DNA of 13,641 nt from Bacteroidia bacterium. Lineage in GTDB: Bacteria; Bacteroidota; Bacteroidia; JABEUT01. Positions within the stretch are counted from its first letter, which is position 1. Each line of letters begins with the position of its first letter. The position numbers were made by a program, and so were the translations under genes. Below the pieces are notes generated by a model. The model was not told where the DNA came from, ran no database searches, and saw only the letters and a program-made list of their open reading frames with translations. Shown piece after piece: positions 13,586 through 13,641 of the stretch. Location: contig JABEUT010000315.1 in NCBI GenBank assembly GCA_013044305.1, positions 1 to 13,641 on the forward strand. The letters run 5' to 3'.

Positions 13586-13641
13586 TTATTTGTTTGTTTC
13601 TGGTTTTTTAAATGGTATTCCGAACGACTCGAGCAGCGCCC
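13586..13641 (-). CDS. rplE: 50S ribosomal protein L5, C-terminal end only
   Basis: The last 17 codons and the TAA of a gene running off the right edge are visible, reading ALLESFGIPFKKPETNK on the minus strand. This fits the L5 C-terminus (ALL-xFGfPF+K). The position directly before rpsN is the universal spc order. L5 binds 5S rRNA with L18. Everything upstream, including the start, lies outside the window. Confidence 0.9.
   Translation of the reverse strand, partial: ALLESFGIPFKKPETNK

Overview
The window comes from a bacterium of the phylum Bacteroidota, most likely the Chitinophagales/Sphingobacteriales side, although the order is a guess. Several independent signs agree. There is a BatE-type TPR/SH3 protein, a DUF3078 outer-membrane protein and a DUF4369 plus thioredoxin-fold lipoprotein. 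Start codons have A-rich leaders without Shine-Dalgarno motifs. Several gene starts have TAnnTTTG-type -7 promoter elements, and the ribosomal gene order runs secY-map-infA-rpmJ-rpsM-rpsK-rpsD-rpoA-rplQ.

Right-hand two thirds (4720-13641, all minus strand): the spc and alpha ribosomal-protein clusters, read from right to left. The order is rplE (only its last 17 codons are inside), rpsN, rpsH, rplF, rplR, rpsE, rpmD, rplO, secY, map, infA, rpmJ, then a 162-base gap with a promoter-like TACCTTTG element, then rpsM, rpsK, rpsD, rpoA, rplQ. All genes are intact and none overlap. Two short genes, rpmD (58 aa) and rpmJ (40 aa), were found by reading the gaps. Together they supply ribosomal proteins, the RNA polymerase alpha subunit, initiation factor IF-1, the SecY translocon core and methionine aminopeptidase, so transcription, translation, N-terminal processing and export are made together. 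The three proteins here that can exist as zinc-binding forms (L36, S4, S14) are all cysteine-poor forms.

Left-hand third (1-4719): a small set of envelope genes. On the plus strand are the 3' part of batE (1-652), a DUF3078 barrel gene followed closely by mscL (2502-3904), and a small lipoprotein (4069-4392). On the minus strand are two lipoproteins (687-983 and 1077-2240). One carries two Cys-rich units resembling heavy-metal-binding domains. The other is a TlpA-like protein in which both catalytic cysteines are serine. The 4393-4719 stretch is a convergent intergenic region with only weak hairpins.

I found no mobile element, CRISPR array, tRNA or rRNA gene, or phage gene. Most of the window is housekeeping. 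The observations most worth a second look are the cysteine-less thioredoxin-fold lipoprotein, the two-unit metal-ribbon lipoprotein, MscL with a bulky residue at its gate position, and the promoter and hairpin signals inside the ribosomal cluster.
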